From assembly GCF_018449655.1 (NCBI RefSeq), contig NZ_JAAVUX010000009.1:124001-188000 (forward strand): DNA of 64,000 bases, written 5' to 3'. The notes under the pieces are model-generated. The model saw only the letters and a list, made by a program, of their open reading frames with translations, searched no databases and was not told the DNA's origin. This document shows, piece after piece, positions 9,703 to 19,855 of this stretch. Position numbers and translations under genes: made by a program. Positions within the stretch are counted from its first letter, which is position 1. Each line of letters opens with the position of its first letter. The DNA is from Pseudomonas sp. dw_358 (lineage in GTDB: Bacteria; Pseudomonadota; Gammaproteobacteria; Pseudomonadales; Pseudomonadaceae).

Positions 9703-10536
9703 TCAATAAACAACCAGATCGCTGGCAAAGCGCCGATGACTGGCCACTGGCATCCGCGCCCGGATGGACGCCTGTTCGCTGCTGTCTCGCTCGGCCAGCA
9801 ACACCGCCTCCCCTTGTTCCTGTTGTGCCAAGATCCCGCCCCAGGGATCGACAATCGCCCCATGCCCCCAGGTTTCCCGAGGCCCCGGATGCGTGCCGCC
9901 TTGAGCGGCTGCCAGCACGTAGCACTGGGTCTCCAGGGCGCGCGCACGGATCAGCAGATCCCAGTGGGCGGCGCCGGTCACTGCCGTGAACGCCGAGGGT
10001 GCGGTGATCAATTCGGCACCGGCATCGCGCAAGGCGGTGTACAGCTCGGGAAAGCGCAGGTCGTAACACACGCTCAAACCCAGCCGCCCGACGGGCGTAT
10101 CCGCCACCACCACGGCCTGCCCATGAGCATAGTCGTCTGATTCACGATAACGCCCGCGAGCATCCGCCACATCGACGTCGAACAGATGCAGCTTGTCGTA
10201 ACGCGCCACCGTCTGACCCTGAGCGTCGACCAACATTGAGCAGGCCCGAACCTTTTCATCGGGGCGGCCTTCGGGTGGCAAGGCGATCGTGCCGGCCACA
10301 ATCCATAAGTTGAGGTCACGGGCGGTCTGTTTCAACCATGGCAGGATCGGACCTTCGCCCAATGCCTCAGCCCGGCCAATGGCCGCGGCATCCTTACGGC
10401 CCATGGCGGCGAAATTTTCCGGCAACACGGCCAGCTGCGCGCCGCTTTCGGCGGCCGTGGCGAGTAATCGCCCGGCCCGGTCAAGGTTGGCGAAAACATC
10501 GCTCTGACTGACCATCTGTATCACGGCAAAGGACAT
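9703..10536 (-). CDS. Nitrilase-superfamily carbon-nitrogen hydrolase (Nit1-like amidase)
   Basis: Product of 277 residues with the complete nitrilase catalytic triad Glu40 (LPENF), Lys115 (YDKLHLFD) and Cys157 (SVCYDLRFPELY). The family pattern fits the Nit1/YbeM branch, which removes the amide from deaminated glutathione as metabolite repair; omega-amidase activity is the main alternative. GGGAG lies 7 bases before the ATG. It sits between yhdP and tldD, 21 bases after the yhdP stop, probably in one transcript. Confidence 0.88.
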   Translation of the reverse strand: MSFAVIQMVSQSDVFANLDRAGRLLATAAESGAQLAVLPENFAAMGRKDAAAIGRAEALGEGPILPWLKQTARDLNLWIVAGTIALPPEGRPDEKVRACSMLVDAQGQTVARYDKLHLFDVDVADARGRYRESDDYAHGQAVVVADTPVGRLGLSVCYDLRFPELYTALRDAGAELITAPSAFTAVTGAAHWDLLIRARALETQCYVLAAAQGGTHPGPRETWGHGAIVDPWGGILAQQEQGEAVLLAERDSSEQASIRARMPVASHRRFASDLVVY

Positions 10537-10557
10537 TGGCGGCTCCCGGTGACAGCG

Positions 10558-13500
10558 CTACTGGCGCGTTGGATCGGCAGGTTTATCGAAGGGTTTGTCG
10601 AAGGTGATCTTCGGCTCCTTGATCGGCCCTTCTACACGGTACTGTACACTGGCCAGTCGCGCGACCCGGTCACCCAGTAGTTTGTCGACGATGAACAAGG
10701 CGCCACCGATGGCCGGAGCGCCCACCAACAAGGCCGCAATCGGCAAATTGGTGGTCAGTGGCAAGGTCACCCGCAGCTTGGCATCCACCCGGTCACCCGC
10801 CATGTCAACGGTGCCGTTGAGGTCAAAGTTGCTCGACGGGCCGGTCATGGTGATGGGTTCACGGGTCACATACACGCCGTTGCTGGCCACCAGCAATCCC
10901 TTCACTTGATCGTAGCCCAGGCCTTTGCCCAACAGGTCGGAAAAGTCCAGGCGCAGACGTCGGCCGATGGAATTGAAATTGAGCAAGCCAAACACCCGCA
11001 GCGCCTGAGCACCGCCATCCACTTCAACCAGCTGGCCGTGCTCCATGCTGGCGTCGAAGCTGCCCGAGTAGCGTTTGAGCGATACCCAGGCCGGGGAGCC
11101 TGGCCAGCGCCCATCGGCATCCAGATCGAATGTCTGACTGGTCACCGTCGGGGCGAAATTCCACGCTTTGAGCACATCGCCCAGGTTCTTGCCGGACAGG
11201 TGGCCCTTGAACCAGCTGGTGCTGGCACCCGGGGTGCCCTCCCAACTGCCCATGCCTTGCAGCTGCAAGCCTTTGAGTCCCATGTCGATGTCACTGAAAG
11301 CCAACCCCTTGGGCGTGGGGCGCAGCTTGAGCGACCAGGTGCCAACGGGGTCGTCGCCCTGGGTGACCTGAGCGATCTTGACGTTCACCGCCGGGATCTT
11401 GGTCGGGTCGACTGTGGCCAGCGGGTCAGGATTGTCCGGCGGGTTCTCCACGGTCACGGCCTTGGGGTCGGCCGGCGGCAGACGCAGAGTCTGCAGATTG
11501 ATATCGATGGGCGCAACCTTGTCATCGGGCACAGCCACAGTGCCGGTCATCTGCTGGCTGGTAATGCCCAGATTCCAGGCACTGGCCGCGCGTTGCAACT
11601 GCACGCGGACCTGGTCCAGATCGAGCCCGAAGCCCTTGAGATGGCCGACCTTGAGATCGACACCGCTAATGATCTGTCTGGCGCTGCCGCCTGGGTCGCC
11701 ACCGGCATACTGATCCACCTGCTGCTTCCAGGGGCCCAGGTCCAGTTGGTCAAGCTCGCCACGCACCCGCAGGCCCTTGCTGTCAGGCAGTTGCACCGTC
11801 GCATTGCCCAGCAGCAACTCGCCGCTGCCGTCGGCCAGGTTGGTGGCCGGCGCACTCCACACCAGCCGGGCCAGGTCGGCATAGCTGACATCGACTCGCC
11901 GTTGCGGCCCTGACAGGCCCATGCTGAACGTGGTATTGCGGGTATCGTCGGCGGCTTTGCCATAGGGCGCCGGCAGATTGACCACCAGCCCTTTAAGGTC
12001 GGAGTCGACAGACAGGCGCGCATCACTGCCCAGCGACACCTGCAACTGATAGGGAATGTCGCCCGTGGCCGGCAAAGTCTGCTTGATCTGCAGCCAGTCG
12101 GTCAGGCTCTTGAGGGCGATCTTGCTCTTGGCGGTGATCCGGGTCAGTGGCGTGCCAGGCTTGCCTTCGGCAAATATCTGCGCCGCCACCGGCTGACCGA
12201 ATGCCTGGGCCGTGACCGCCGGGCTGCTCAAGCCCTTGTCGTAGTCAAAGCGCATGGCGGCCTTGAGCTGAGTCAGTTCCAGTACCGGATTGCTCAGCTT
12301 GAGCCGGGCATTCTCGGTGTTGAAGTCCACCACCACCTTGGGTTGATCGCCTTTGACCAGCGGGATGTCCAGCTTCAAGTGCCCGATCAGTGGCCCCTCG
12401 CCTTCCCAGCCGGCAAAGATCGGACCCGTGCCGATGGGCGCTTGCTGCAGGATCTTGAAGCCGTCGCCCAGGCTGCCGGTAAATTGACCGTCCACCAACA
12501 GATGGCTGTGCTCGCCCTCGGTCACCCGCGGCACATCCACGTCAACGTCATGCACCTGGGTGTCGAGCATCTGCCCCTTGTCGGCCAACACCCGCACACC
12601 GCTGTCATCCACATAGACGCGCCCATCGATCGCCGACAGCGAAGGCCAACCGGGCTGGAAGTTCAGTTGCGCATCGCGCACCTTGAAAAACAGGCTGATG
12701 TTGCGACTGTGGTCGGGGGCTGCATGGGCCAGGGACCCCTGGTACTGGAAATAGCCTTCATCGACCTTGCCGGCAACGATCGCGGTGCGCAGCCAATGGT
12801 CCAGCGACGGACTGAGTACCGCCGGCAGGTACTTGCCGGTGTAGCTGCCATCGCCTTCGGTCATGCCGACCCGAAGGTCCATGTAGGGCTCGACCGTGGG
12901 ATCGAACGGCAGACGGATCAGAAAGTCCGCCGCCACTTTGCCTTCATCCCCCAACACCTTGATGTAGGGTGCCACCAGGGTGAAAGCGTCCTTGTTCAGG
13001 GTCCAGGTCAAACGGGCGTTGGCCTGCTTGTAATACCAGGGGTTGGCGAAGATCGGGTCCAGATGCAGCATGAAATCCTGTGTGGCCAAGCGCAGCTCGC
13101 CATGTCCCAGGTCACCGCTGATGGCGCCGCTGACATTGGCCGCAGCCGGGGCACCGTGGAAAGCGCTGAACGCCACCTTGTCGAGGTTGGCGGCGAAACT
13201 GACGCGCTGATCACCTTCGGTCTGCGGGCGCACTTGCAGCTGCAGGTTATGCAGGCTGCCCTTGGCTTGCAGGTGATCGAGAGTGCTCGCCAGGCCGGCC
13301 GGCAGTGGCGCCAGGGCATCGAGCAGCGGCGTGATCGGATTCAGGTCCAGGCGGTCGGCCGAAATGTTCCACGTCAACGGTCGGTCGCCACCGGGCAACT
13401 GCTGGCGCGCAGTGAGCCGGGTTTCCCAGCGCCGTTTTGCATAGGTAAACGCCAGCGAGTCGGCCGTGATCTCCAGACCGTCATCATGGCGTTGCAGCCA

Positions 13501-14376
13501 GGTATTGACGGCGACATCTTCCAGCGTCGCGGCGGGCTTGTCGGCATAGTGGGCCGTCACGCCCGGGGCGTTCAAACGCAACGCGGCGCTCTGCACCATG
13601 CCCTGGCGCCAATCGAGCCACGCTTCGCCGCCGGCCAGGACCTTGTTCAGGTGCCACTGCCCGGTCAGGCTGGGAGGCAGCCACCGAGCCCAGTCGCTCT
13701 GGGGCAGGCTGAGGTAGATGTGCGCACTGGCATCACGCCATTTATCCGGGGTGGCACGGGCCAAGGCACTGACGGCCACCAGCTGCCCGTCGGGGAGGGT
13801 CAGACGCAAGTCCAGGCGCTGGCGCCCAGCGATATTGCGCAGGCTGATCTGGGCATAAGTGAACGTCAGCGGCGCGTGATTCTGCGGTTCGAGGGTGAGC
13901 TGGCTATCCAGCACCGTCAGGTGTTGAACTTGTTGCAGCTGACGCAGGGTCTGCTCGGGATCGAACGGCTGGTCATCCTTGCTCGGCAGGCCCTTCAGCT
14001 GCCAATGGCCTTGCGCGTCCTCGGCCAGGCTCAGTTGGACGCCATCCAGTTCCACATGGGCCAGACGCACACGGCGGGCCATGAGGCTGTCCCAGAGCGC
14101 AGGCACCACGCGCACCTGATCCAGGCGCAAGACGCTGCTGCCCTTGCCGACCATCACATCATGGGCCAGCAGAATCGGCGCCAGACCGCTCCAGCGGCCT
14201 TCCAGGCTGCCGATGCTCAGCGGCAGACCGAGGGCTTGTTCGGCCTGCTGTTCGACCTCGGCACGGTATTCGGCGATCAACGGGGTCAATTCGCGCCCCA
14301 GGCTGACGTACAGGGCGAGCAGAATCAGCAACAGCGCGCAGAGACCGAAGCCCCAGCGCGTCACAATGGACAGCAA
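10558..14376 (-). CDS. yhdP: YhdP, large AsmA-like phospholipid-transport protein
   Basis: About 1272 residues. YhdP is anchored in the inner membrane by one N-terminal helix (GFGLCALLLILLALYVSL) and spans the periplasm as a long hydrophobic groove that moves phospholipids to the outer membrane, partly redundantly with TamB and YdbH. Repeating beta-rich DUF3971 and AsmA-type segments fill the length. No ATG exists near the expected start: a TTG at 14376 is given here, but a CTG overlapping the rng stop (CTGA), eight codons upstream, or a GTG at 14364 are equally possible. Lies directly behind rng. Confidence 0.9.
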   Translation of the reverse strand: MLSIVTRWGFGLCALLLILLALYVSLGRELTPLIAEYRAEVEQQAEQALGLPLSIGSLEGRWSGLAPILLAHDVMVGKGSSVLRLDQVRVVPALWDSLMARRVRLAHVELDGVQLSLAEDAQGHWQLKGLPSKDDQPFDPEQTLRQLQQVQHLTVLDSQLTLEPQNHAPLTFTYAQISLRNIAGRQRLDLRLTLPDGQLVAVSALARATPDKWRDASAHIYLSLPQSDWARWLPPSLTGQWHLNKVLAGGEAWLDWRQGMVQSAALRLNAPGVTAHYADKPAATLEDVAVNTWLQRHDDGLEITADSLAFTYAKRRWETRLTARQQLPGGDRPLTWNISADRLDLNPITPLLDALAPLPAGLASTLDHLQAKGSLHNLQLQVRPQTEGDQRVSFAANLDKVAFSAFHGAPAAANVSGAISGDLGHGELRLATQDFMLHLDPIFANPWYYKQANARLTWTLNKDAFTLVAPYIKVLGDEGKVAADFLIRLPFDPTVEPYMDLRVGMTEGDGSYTGKYLPAVLSPSLDHWLRTAIVAGKVDEGYFQYQGSLAHAAPDHSRNISLFFKVRDAQLNFQPGWPSLSAIDGRVYVDDSGVRVLADKGQMLDTQVHDVDVDVPRVTEGEHSHLLVDGQFTGSLGDGFKILQQAPIGTGPIFAGWEGEGPLIGHLKLDIPLVKGDQPKVVVDFNTENARLKLSNPVLELTQLKAAMRFDYDKGLSSPAVTAQAFGQPVAAQIFAEGKPGTPLTRITAKSKIALKSLTDWLQIKQTLPATGDIPYQLQVSLGSDARLSVDSDLKGLVVNLPAPYGKAADDTRNTTFSMGLSGPQRRVDVSYADLARLVWSAPATNLADGSGELLLGNATVQLPDSKGLRVRGELDQLDLGPWKQQVDQYAGGDPGGSARQIISGVDLKVGHLKGFGLDLDQVRVQLQRAASAWNLGITSQQMTGTVAVPDDKVAPIDINLQTLRLPPADPKAVTVENPPDNPDPLATVDPTKIPAVNVKIAQVTQGDDPVGTWSLKLRPTPKGLAFSDIDMGLKGLQLQGMGSWEGTPGASTSWFKGHLSGKNLGDVLKAWNFAPTVTSQTFDLDADGRWPGSPAWVSLKRYSGSFDASMEHGQLVEVDGGAQALRVFGLLNFNSIGRRLRLDFSDLLGKGLGYDQVKGLLVASNGVYVTREPITMTGPSSNFDLNGTVDMAGDRVDAKLRVTLPLTTNLPIAALLVGAPAIGGALFIVDKLLGDRVARLASVQYRVEGPIKEPKITFDKPFDKPADPTRQ

Positions 14377-14393
14377 GCGTTGAATGGGCTGAT

Positions 14394-15851
14394 TCAGAGG
14401 AGCACCACGTCATATTGTTCCTGGGAATACATGGACTCGACCTGAAAGCGAATGGTTCGCCCGATAAAGGCTTCCAGCTCGGCGACATTGCCCGACTCTT
14501 CGTCAAGCAACCGATCGACCACTTTCTGATTGGCCAGCACACGATACCCCAAGGCCTGATAGGCGCGGGCCTCTCGCAGGATTTCACGGAAAATTTCATA
14601 ACACACCGTTTCGGCGGTCTTCAGCTTGCCGCGCCCCTGGCAGCAGGCGCACGGCTCGCACAGGACCTGTTCGAGGCTCTCGCGGGTGCGCTTGCGGGTC
14701 ATCTGCACCAGGCCCAGTTCGGTGATGCCAATGATGTTGGTCTTGGCGTGGTCCCGCTCCAGCTGTTTCTCCAGCGTGCGCAGGACCTGGCGCTGGTGCT
14801 CCTCGTCTTCCATGTCGATGAAGTCGATGATGATGATGCCGCCGATGTTGCGCAGGCGCAGTTGCCGGGCAATGGCGGTGGCGGCCTCCAGATTGGTCTT
14901 GAAGATGGTCTCTTCAAGGTTGCGGTGGCCGACGAACGCACCGGTGTTGACGTCGATGGTGGTCATCGCCTCGGCCGGGTCCACCACCAGATAGCCGCCC
15001 GACTTGAGCAGGACCTTGCGGTCCAGCGCGCGCTGGATCTCGTCTTCCACCCCGTAAAGATCAAAGATGGGCCGCTCGCCAGGGTAGTGTTCGAGGCGGT
15101 CGGCAATCTCAGGCATCAGCTCACCGACAAATTGCGTGGTTCGCTGGAAGGTCTCCCGGGAATCGATGCGGATCTTCTCTATCTTCGGGTTGACCAGGTC
15201 ACGCAGAGTGCGCAGGGCCAGGCCGAGGTCTTCGTAAATCTCGGTGGGCGCGCCCACGGTCTTGATCTGTGCGGCGATCTGGTCCCACAGACGCCGCAGG
15301 TAGCGAATGTCCATGAGAATCTCTTCGGACCGCGCGCCCTCGGCAGCCGTGCGCAGGATAAAACCACCGGACTCGGTGATCCCTTCGGCCGCCACGCAGT
15401 CACTGACGACCTTCTTCAGGCGCTCGCGCTCGGCTTCGTCTTCGATCTTGAGGGAGATACCCACGTGCCGGGTGCGCGGCATGTACACCAGATAGCGCGA
15501 AGGGATCGACAACTGCGTGGTCAGGCGCGCGCCCTTGGTGCCGATCGGGTCCTTGGTCACCTGCACCACCAGGCTCTGGCCTTCGTGGACCAGCGCACTG
15601 ATGGTCTCCACCGCCGAGCCCTCGCGCAGCGAGATCTCCGAGGCGTGGATGAAGGCCGCGCGTTCCAGACCGATGTCGATGAACGCCGCCTGCATGCCCG
15701 GCAGCACGCGGACCACCTTGCCCTTGTAGATGTTGCCGACGATGCCGCGGCGCTGGGTGCGTTCGACATGCACTTCCTGCAGTACCCCGTTTTCAACCAC
15801 CGCCACCCGCGATTCCATCGGGGTGATATTGATCAGGATCTCTTCGCTCAT
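14394..15851 (-). CDS. rng: Ribonuclease G
   Basis: Product of 485 residues, an RNase E/G-family endoribonuclease that matures the 16S rRNA 5' end and helps turn over mRNAs. An S1 RNA-binding domain lies near residues 35-125. The catalytic metal site contains VDVNTGAFVG-type (TIDVNTGAFVG) and IIIIDFIDM segments, and the zinc-link CxxC-like cysteines occur in EPCACCQGRG. There is no long RNase E scaffold tail, which separates it from Rne. Positioned between maf and yhdP in the shape-gene cluster. Confidence 0.96.
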   Translation of the reverse strand: MSEEILINITPMESRVAVVENGVLQEVHVERTQRRGIVGNIYKGKVVRVLPGMQAAFIDIGLERAAFIHASEISLREGSAVETISALVHEGQSLVVQVTKDPIGTKGARLTTQLSIPSRYLVYMPRTRHVGISLKIEDEAERERLKKVVSDCVAAEGITESGGFILRTAAEGARSEEILMDIRYLRRLWDQIAAQIKTVGAPTEIYEDLGLALRTLRDLVNPKIEKIRIDSRETFQRTTQFVGELMPEIADRLEHYPGERPIFDLYGVEDEIQRALDRKVLLKSGGYLVVDPAEAMTTIDVNTGAFVGHRNLEETIFKTNLEAATAIARQLRLRNIGGIIIIDFIDMEDEEHQRQVLRTLEKQLERDHAKTNIIGITELGLVQMTRKRTRESLEQVLCEPCACCQGRGKLKTAETVCYEIFREILREARAYQALGYRVLANQKVVDRLLDEESGNVAELEAFIGRTIRFQVESMYSQEQYDVVLL

Positions 15852-15925
15852 GGCTGGGTCTCGTCAAGGGTGGCGGGGATGTGGGAAAGCGTCTGGGACC
15901 ATCTTGTCAGCCACACGGGGCGACG

Positions 15926-16504
15926 TCACGCCTGCCAGCAGGGTATGCCGAAATCGCCCAACAGTTCTGCTGTTTCACACAGCGGCAAGCCGACCACGGC
16001 CGAATAGCTGCCAGTCACGCGTTGCACGAACACCGCGCCCAGCCCTTGAATGGCATAGCCGCCGGCTTTGTCCCGGGGTTCACCACTGGCCCAATAAGCG
16101 CGAATTTCACCCTCGGACAGCGGGCGAAAAGTCACCTGGCTGCTGACGCTGAGGACTTGCCGACGTTCGCCGTCCACCAGCGCCACCGCCGTGAGCACTT
16201 GATGCTCGCGGCCGGACAGTGCTGCCAGGGTCGCGGCCGAATCGGCCTGATCCAGCGGCTTGCCGAGGATCCGGCCGTCCAGGATGACCGCCGTGTCAGC
16301 GCCCAACACGACGCCAGCGCCTGTCAGCGAACGGGCACCCGCTTGCGCCTTGCCCAGGGCAAGACGTTCGACATAGGCACGAGGGCTTTCATCGGGTAAA
16401 GGGGTTTCGTCGATGGGGGCCGCGATCACGCTGAAAGCGACGCCGATCTGTTCCAGCAATTCACGCCGGCGGGGCGACCCGGAGGCCAGGTAGAGCGGAT
16501 TCAT
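15926..16504 (-). CDS. maf: Maf/YhdE nucleoside triphosphate pyrophosphatase
   Basis: Product of 192 residues from the ATG at 16504. The Maf signature [10 protein letters not shown] is at residues 7-16, with [16 protein letters not shown] downstream containing the catalytic aspartate. YhdE-type Maf proteins hydrolyse dTTP, UTP and modified pyrimidine nucleotides to the monophosphate, preventing misincorporation and affecting septation. The neighbours mreD and rng match the E. coli yhdE context. A reading extended upstream to 16738 overlaps mreD and is rejected. Confidence 0.94.
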   Translation of the reverse strand: MNPLYLASGSPRRRELLEQIGVAFSVIAAPIDETPLPDESPRAYVERLALGKAQAGARSLTGAGVVLGADTAVILDGRILGKPLDQADSAATLAALSGREHQVLTAVALVDGERRQVLSVSSQVTFRPLSEGEIRAYWASGEPRDKAGGYAIQGLGAVFVQRVTGSYSAVVGLPLCETAELLGDFGIPCWQA

Positions 16505-16548
16505 CGGACGTCTCCTTGTCGTCGACACGCGCCTGGCGGCGCGCACCG

Positions 16549-17040
16549 TCAATTGATTTTCAAACGCACGATCAAGCCGCGCAGCCCGTAGCTGACCCAC
16601 GGCCACAACAAGGCACTGACCAGTGCCGGGAGCAACAGGGCAAGGGTCGGCTGACGGTTGCCGGTCAGCGCGCTGAGCCACAATTGCACCAATTGTGACA
16701 GGCCCAACACCACCAGAATCACCAGGCTCTGCTGCCACATCGGGAAACTGCGGACCCGTGGGGCCAGGGTAAGGATCAGGAACGTCACCAGGCTCAGCAC
16801 CAAGGCGTTCTGGCCCAGCAGTGTGCCATACAGCACATCTTCAGCCAGCCCGAGAATGAACGCCGTGGTCATGCCGATCCGGTTCGGCAGGCTCAAGGCC
16901 CAGAATGACATGAGCAAGCCCAGCCACAGCGGCCGCAGGATTTCCATGAACTGAGGGAGGGGCGAAACGCTGAGCAACAGCCCGGCGACAAAGGTGGCCC
17001 AGACCACCCAGCCATAGTTGCGGGTACGAATACTTACCAT
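16549..17040 (-). CDS. mreD: Rod-shape-determining membrane protein MreD
   Basis: Product of 163 residues with five or six hydrophobic spans (for example [61 protein letters not shown]). MreD joins MreB, MreC, RodA and PBP2 in the elongation machinery. GGAG is 9 bases before the ATG. It follows mreC by 25 bases and precedes maf. Confidence 0.95.
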   Translation of the reverse strand: MVSIRTRNYGWVVWATFVAGLLLSVSPLPQFMEILRPLWLGLLMSFWALSLPNRIGMTTAFILGLAEDVLYGTLLGQNALVLSLVTFLILTLAPRVRSFPMWQQSLVILVVLGLSQLVQLWLSALTGNRQPTLALLLPALVSALLWPWVSYGLRGLIVRLKIN

Positions 17041-17065
17041 CGGCGCTCACTCCGGGAACCGGGCA

Positions 17066-18172
17066 TCAGTGCTGCTCCTTCGGTTTGGCAGGTGTTGCCG
17101 GGTGCGTCGTGGCCGGGTGCGCAGCACCACCGGCTGGCGCGGCGGCGGCTGGTGTGGTGTGGGTGGTGCTGGCCGGATGACCATTACCGGCTGCATGAGC
17201 CGGGCTGGCTTTGGCCGGCGCGGCGTTGGCCGGCGCTGGCGAGGTGGGCGCCACCGGGGCGGCCGCTGCCGGGGTCGCAGGGGCCGCCTGGCCTTTGAGG
17301 TCGGCCGCCTCCTGGGCCTGAGCGGCGTCCGTGGCACGCTGCTCGGGGGTGCGGCTGTCGGTAAACACCAGCAACAGGTAGCGGCTGCGATTAAGGGCCG
17401 CGGTCGGCACGGCGCGCACCACGGCAAAAGGCTGACCCGAATCATGGATCACTTCCTTGACCGTGGCCACTGGATAGCCCGCCGGGAAGCGTTGGCCAAG
17501 CCCTGAGCTGACCAGCAGATCGCCTTCCTTGATGTCGGCGGTGTCCGCGACATGTCGCAATTCCAGCCACTCCGGGTTGCCCGTGCCACTGGCAATGGCG
17601 CGCAGGCCATTGCGATTGACCTGCACCGGAATGCTGTGGGTCGAGTCAGTGAGCAGAAGTACCCGCGAGGTATAAGGCATCAACTCGACGACCTGGCCCA
17701 TGAGCCCGCGCGCATCAAGAACAGGTTGCCCCAACACGACGCCGTCACGCTCGCCCTTGTTGATCAGGATGCGCTGGGTAAAGGGGTTGGGGTCCATGCC
17801 GATCAGCTCGGCCACCTCGACTTTCTCGTTGACCAGCGCCGAAGAGTTCAGCAGCTCGCGCAGCCGCACATTCTGCTCGGTCAAGGCGGCCAGCTTCTGC
17901 AGACGACCTTGCAACAACAGGGCTTCGGTCTTGAGTTTTTCGTTTTCGGCGACCAGCTCGGTGCGGCTGCCAAACTGGCTGGCAACACCTTGCCACAAGC
18001 GTTGCGGCAGGTCGGTGATCCAGTAGGACTGCATCAGGACGAGGGACATTTCGCTGCGTACAGGCTTGAGCAGCGTGAAGCGAGCGTCGACCACCATCAG
18101 GGTGACCGACATCACGACCAGCACCAGCAGACGTACGCCCAGCGAAGGGCCCTTGGCGAAAAGCGGTTTAAT
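17066..18172 (-). CDS. mreC: MreC, elongasome scaffold; probable AUU start
   Basis: Product of 368 residues if translation starts at ATT 18172. The reasons: AGGAG stands 6 bases before this ATT, and the encoded KPLFAKGPSLGVRLL aligns with the E. coli MreC N-terminus (KPIFSRGPSL, as I recall it) with the ATT exactly at the Met position. The first in-frame standard start, GTG 18124, lacks a ribosome-binding site and would cut the membrane anchor. After the anchor come a coiled coil (about 75-115) and the two beta-domains that contact PBP2. The last 80 or so residues form an Ala/Pro/His-rich low-complexity tail. Confidence 0.93.
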   Translation of the reverse strand: MKPLFAKGPSLGVRLLVLVVMSVTLMVVDARFTLLKPVRSEMSLVLMQSYWITDLPQRLWQGVASQFGSRTELVAENEKLKTEALLLQGRLQKLAALTEQNVRLRELLNSSALVNEKVEVAELIGMDPNPFTQRILINKGERDGVVLGQPVLDARGLMGQVVELMPYTSRVLLLTDSTHSIPVQVNRNGLRAIASGTGNPEWLELRHVADTADIKEGDLLVSSGLGQRFPAGYPVATVKEVIHDSGQPFAVVRAVPTAALNRSRYLLLVFTDSRTPEQRATDAAQAQEAADLKGQAAPATPAAAAPVAPTSPAPANAAPAKASPAHAAGNGHPASTTHTTPAAAAPAGGAAHPATTHPATPAKPKEQH

Positions 18173-18186
18173 AAGCCGCTCCTCCC
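18173..18186 (-). promoter_or_regulatory. Strong ribosome-binding site placing the mreC start
   Basis: Read leftward this is GGGAGGAG followed by CGGCTT and then ATT. It is the best Shine-Dalgarno match in the mreB-mreC gap and is positioned for the ATT at 18172, not for the GTG 48 bases further on. Confidence 0.7.
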
Positions 18187-18303
18187 AGGCAAATGTTCAA
18201 GAGGTCATTCATCGGACAGCAACCGGCTGAAATAGACAGAACGCATACAGGTAGCACCCTGAGTGCTACCTGTAAACGCCTTTGCAGACAACTCGTGGCG
18301 AGG

Positions 18304-19353
<1,050 letters not shown>

Positions 19354-19551
19354 CTAGGGAACGCGTGGGTAAAAAAGTGCGGCAAACTCTAACAACGGCG
19401 GGGATTTTGGGCAAGGCGCCAATATGCTAAATTGGCTGTTTTTCCGAACGCCTCCTCGCCGGTTCGCGGCCATCTGACCGTAGAATCGCTGAAGTGTTCC
19501 GCAGCCTAACACACGGACAGCCTCCGTTTTTGTCTTCCACTGGAGATACCC

Positions 19552-19839
19552 ATGGCGCTTGATCGCTCCGACGTGGAAAAAATCGCTCATCTGGCCCGCC
19601 TCGGGTTGAATGAAGCCGATCTGCCACGCACCACCGATGCACTCAACAGTATTCTGGGCCTGGTCGACCTGATGCAGGCGGTCGACACTACCGGCATCGA
19701 ACCGCTGGCGCACCCGCTGGAAGCCAGCCAGCGCCTGCGCATCGACCAGGTCACCGAGCACAATCAACGCGACACCTATCAGGCCATCGCCCCCGCGGTC
19801 GAGAACGGCCTGTACCTGGTTCCGAAAGTCATCGAGTAA
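19552..19839 (+). CDS. gatC: Aspartyl/glutamyl-tRNA amidotransferase subunit C
   Basis: Product of 95 residues. GatC is the small belt subunit that holds GatA to GatB. The family start [15 protein letters not shown] and the ending [16 protein letters not shown] are both present. TGGAG precedes the ATG by 7 bases. First gene of gatCAB, with 16 bases to gatA. Confidence 0.96.
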   Translation: MALDRSDVEKIAHLARLGLNEADLPRTTDALNSILGLVDLMQAVDTTGIEPLAHPLEASQRLRIDQVTEHNQRDTYQAIAPAVENGLYLVPKVIE

Positions 19840-19855
19840 GGGAATAGAGCCTGCC

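Noticed and set aside
12343..14445. A 700-codon plus-strand frame over yhdP
   Set aside because: Same cause: the shadow of a large high-GC gene. YhdP shows the membrane anchor and AsmA-like pattern; this frame shows none.
14415..16007. A 530-codon plus-strand frame over rng
   Set aside because: Opposite strand of a clearly recognised RNase G gene; no start signal.
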